Source: Bacteroidia bacterium (GTDB taxonomy: Bacteria; Bacteroidota; Bacteroidia; Chitinophagales; Chitinophagaceae). From it: DNA of 64,000 bases. Positions 63,451-64,000 of the stretch are shown piece by piece. The DNA lies in the NCBI GenBank assembly GCA_030429205.1, contig JAUICZ010000001.1, positions 1-64,000 on the forward strand. Reading direction: 5' to 3'. A program made the translations under genes and the position numbers. Within the stretch, counting starts at the first letter, position 1, and each line of letters opens with the position of its first letter. A model generated the notes under the pieces. That model ran no database searches and was not told where the DNA came from. It was given only the letters and a program-made list of their open reading frames with translations.

Positions 63451-63672
63451 ATGGCACAGTTCAGAGACCAAAAGTTATTAGACAAAATCGCAGCGAGGTT
63501 GAAAGACTTACGGGAAGAGCGTGGTGTGTCTCAAGAAACTGTATATCATGAGCTGGACATACATATAGCACGTATTGAGGTTGGAAAAGTAAATATTAGT
63601 GTAAGTACTTTATCAAGGTTGTGCGAGTATTTTGATATTGGTTTGGCTGAATTCTTTTCAGAGCTTGAGTAA
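63451..63672 (+). CDS. XRE-family transcriptional regulator
   Basis: A 73-residue helix-turn-helix protein: LLDKIAARLKDLREERGVSQETV, HIARIEVGKVNISVSTLSRL and CEYFDIGLAEFFSELE, the standard HTH_3 fold. It is probably a DNA-binding repressor, possibly autoregulating. It lies divergent from the 358-residue membrane gene, which it might control. Confidence 0.85.
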   Translation: MAQFRDQKLLDKIAARLKDLREERGVSQETVYHELDIHIARIEVGKVNISVSTLSRLCEYFDIGLAEFFSELE

Positions 63673-63686
63673 ATAGCATTGCATTT

Positions 63687-64000
63687 CTAAAACAATGTAT
63701 CTTTTGGGTATATAAATTTCTCTTGTACTTCCGGTATATTGGGCTGAGAATTTATAATGCTCTTAGATATTGTATAAGCATCAAGATTTCCGTCAGGTAA
63801 AGTTTGCATCATATTCTTGACTGACACTCTATCAATATCACTTAGCCATTCTACTCTATCATTTGGTTGTATAACTAAAGGCATCCTTTTTTGGCTGTTA
63901 TGAATATCTGCCATTAATTGATTTGCTTCAGTTGTGATGATACTAAATGTTTTAATGATTTCACCTGTTTCAAAGTCAATGTTATAATCATACAAGCCAC
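63687..64000 (-). CDS. SOS response-associated peptidase (SRAP/YedK-like), 5' end outside window
   Basis: C-terminal about 104 residues of a SRAP/YedK/HMCES-type protein. The frame is open to the window edge. The conserved core is seen as GLYDYN (residues before TFSIITTEANQLMADIH), then KRMPLVIQ and ANQLMADIHNSQKRMP, followed by EWLSD. The N-terminal catalytic Cys is off the window. SRAP proteins cross-link to abasic sites in single-stranded DNA to protect them. It is convergent with the XRE gene. Confidence 0.8.
   Translation of the reverse strand, partial: GLYDYNIDFETGEIIKTFSIITTEANQLMADIHNSQKRMPLVIQPNDRVEWLSDIDRVSVKNMMQTLPDGNLDAYTISKSIINSQPNIPEVQEKFIYPKDTLF

Larger units (their letters stand above)
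40811..64000. other. defence/accessory island downstream of tRNA
   Basis: From the tRNA to the right edge the genes are nearly all defence, nuclease, toxin-like or unknown, in visibly AT-richer DNA with long intergenic gaps, unlike the core genes to the left. The tRNA fragment at its left edge suggests an integration site. No integrase is in the window and the right end is not seen. Confidence 0.6.

Noticed and set aside
40811-64000. CRISPR array
   Set aside because: No regularly spaced identical repeats with unique spacers were seen; the DUF2779 N-terminus resembles Cas4 but no cas genes or array accompany it.
40676-64000. Integrase or transposase gene explaining the island
   Set aside because: No tyrosine or serine recombinase, DDE transposase or relaxase motif was found in any frame I read; the element that brought the island is off the window or lost.

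Overview
The window looks like chromosomal DNA of a low-GC Bacteroidota, most likely Chitinophagales/Sphingobacteriia-like. The evidence is: secreted proteins ending in type IX secretion (T9SS) sorting domains with a YPNP motif, a long IspG with a large central insert, Bacteroidota promoters (TTTG, 19-21 bp, TAnnTTTG) in front of both tRNAs and several genes, small DUF3109 and DUF4834 proteins, and a general lack of Shine-Dalgarno sequences. The species cannot be named from this sequence.

Positions 1-40.7 kb are ordinary core genome. From the left: the N-terminal part of a very large secreted beta-helix protein; a TPR protein; small lipoproteins; a two-component system; a secretion cluster of two DGT-repeat proteins flanking a secreted cyclophilin, all with T9SS tails; then ahcY, dapA, accA and tRNA-Asp. 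After tRNA-Asp comes a short accessory patch with three 55-bp dyad repeats around a membrane-anchored cytochrome c. Then folD, queE, uppP; a TerB-like gene and ald; rpoN; a CBS protein and a DUF3109 protein; a hydrolase; ispG; two polysaccharide-assembly genes; prfA with an FkbM methyltransferase; the rimP-nusA-infB operon; a DUF4834 gene; a HAD hydrolase; and a CAU-anticodon tRNA (Met or Ile2).

Immediately after that tRNA (about 40.8 kb to the right edge) the content changes to an AT-richer defence and accessory island. It holds a DUF2779 nuclease and a WYL regulator, then an apparent five-gene operon: HNH/glycine-zipper protein, zinc-ribbon protein (broken by one base in an A7 run), an 86-residue protein, a CD-NTase and a TIR-STING effector. 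This is a CBASS anti-phage system of the bacterial STING type with extra genes. Further right are a HEPN/RES protein, a DUF6876 protein, a winged-helix protein, a Fic AMPylase, an unrecognised 516-residue protein with polymerase-like motifs, two PD-(D/E)XK-type nucleases, and a compact operon in which both exonuclease VII subunits precede a Gabija-like pair (OLD/TOPRIM ATPase nuclease plus UvrD-like helicase). The window ends with a membrane TPR-like protein, an XRE regulator and a truncated SRAP/YedK gene. No integrase, transposase or CRISPR array was seen.

The two most promising leads are the ExoVII-Gabija operon and the enlarged STING-CBASS operon. Secondary leads are the covarying 55-bp dyad repeats, the terminator-like hairpin in the rimP-nusA-infB leader, and a set of genes whose -7 promoter element ends only 4-5 bp before the ATG.
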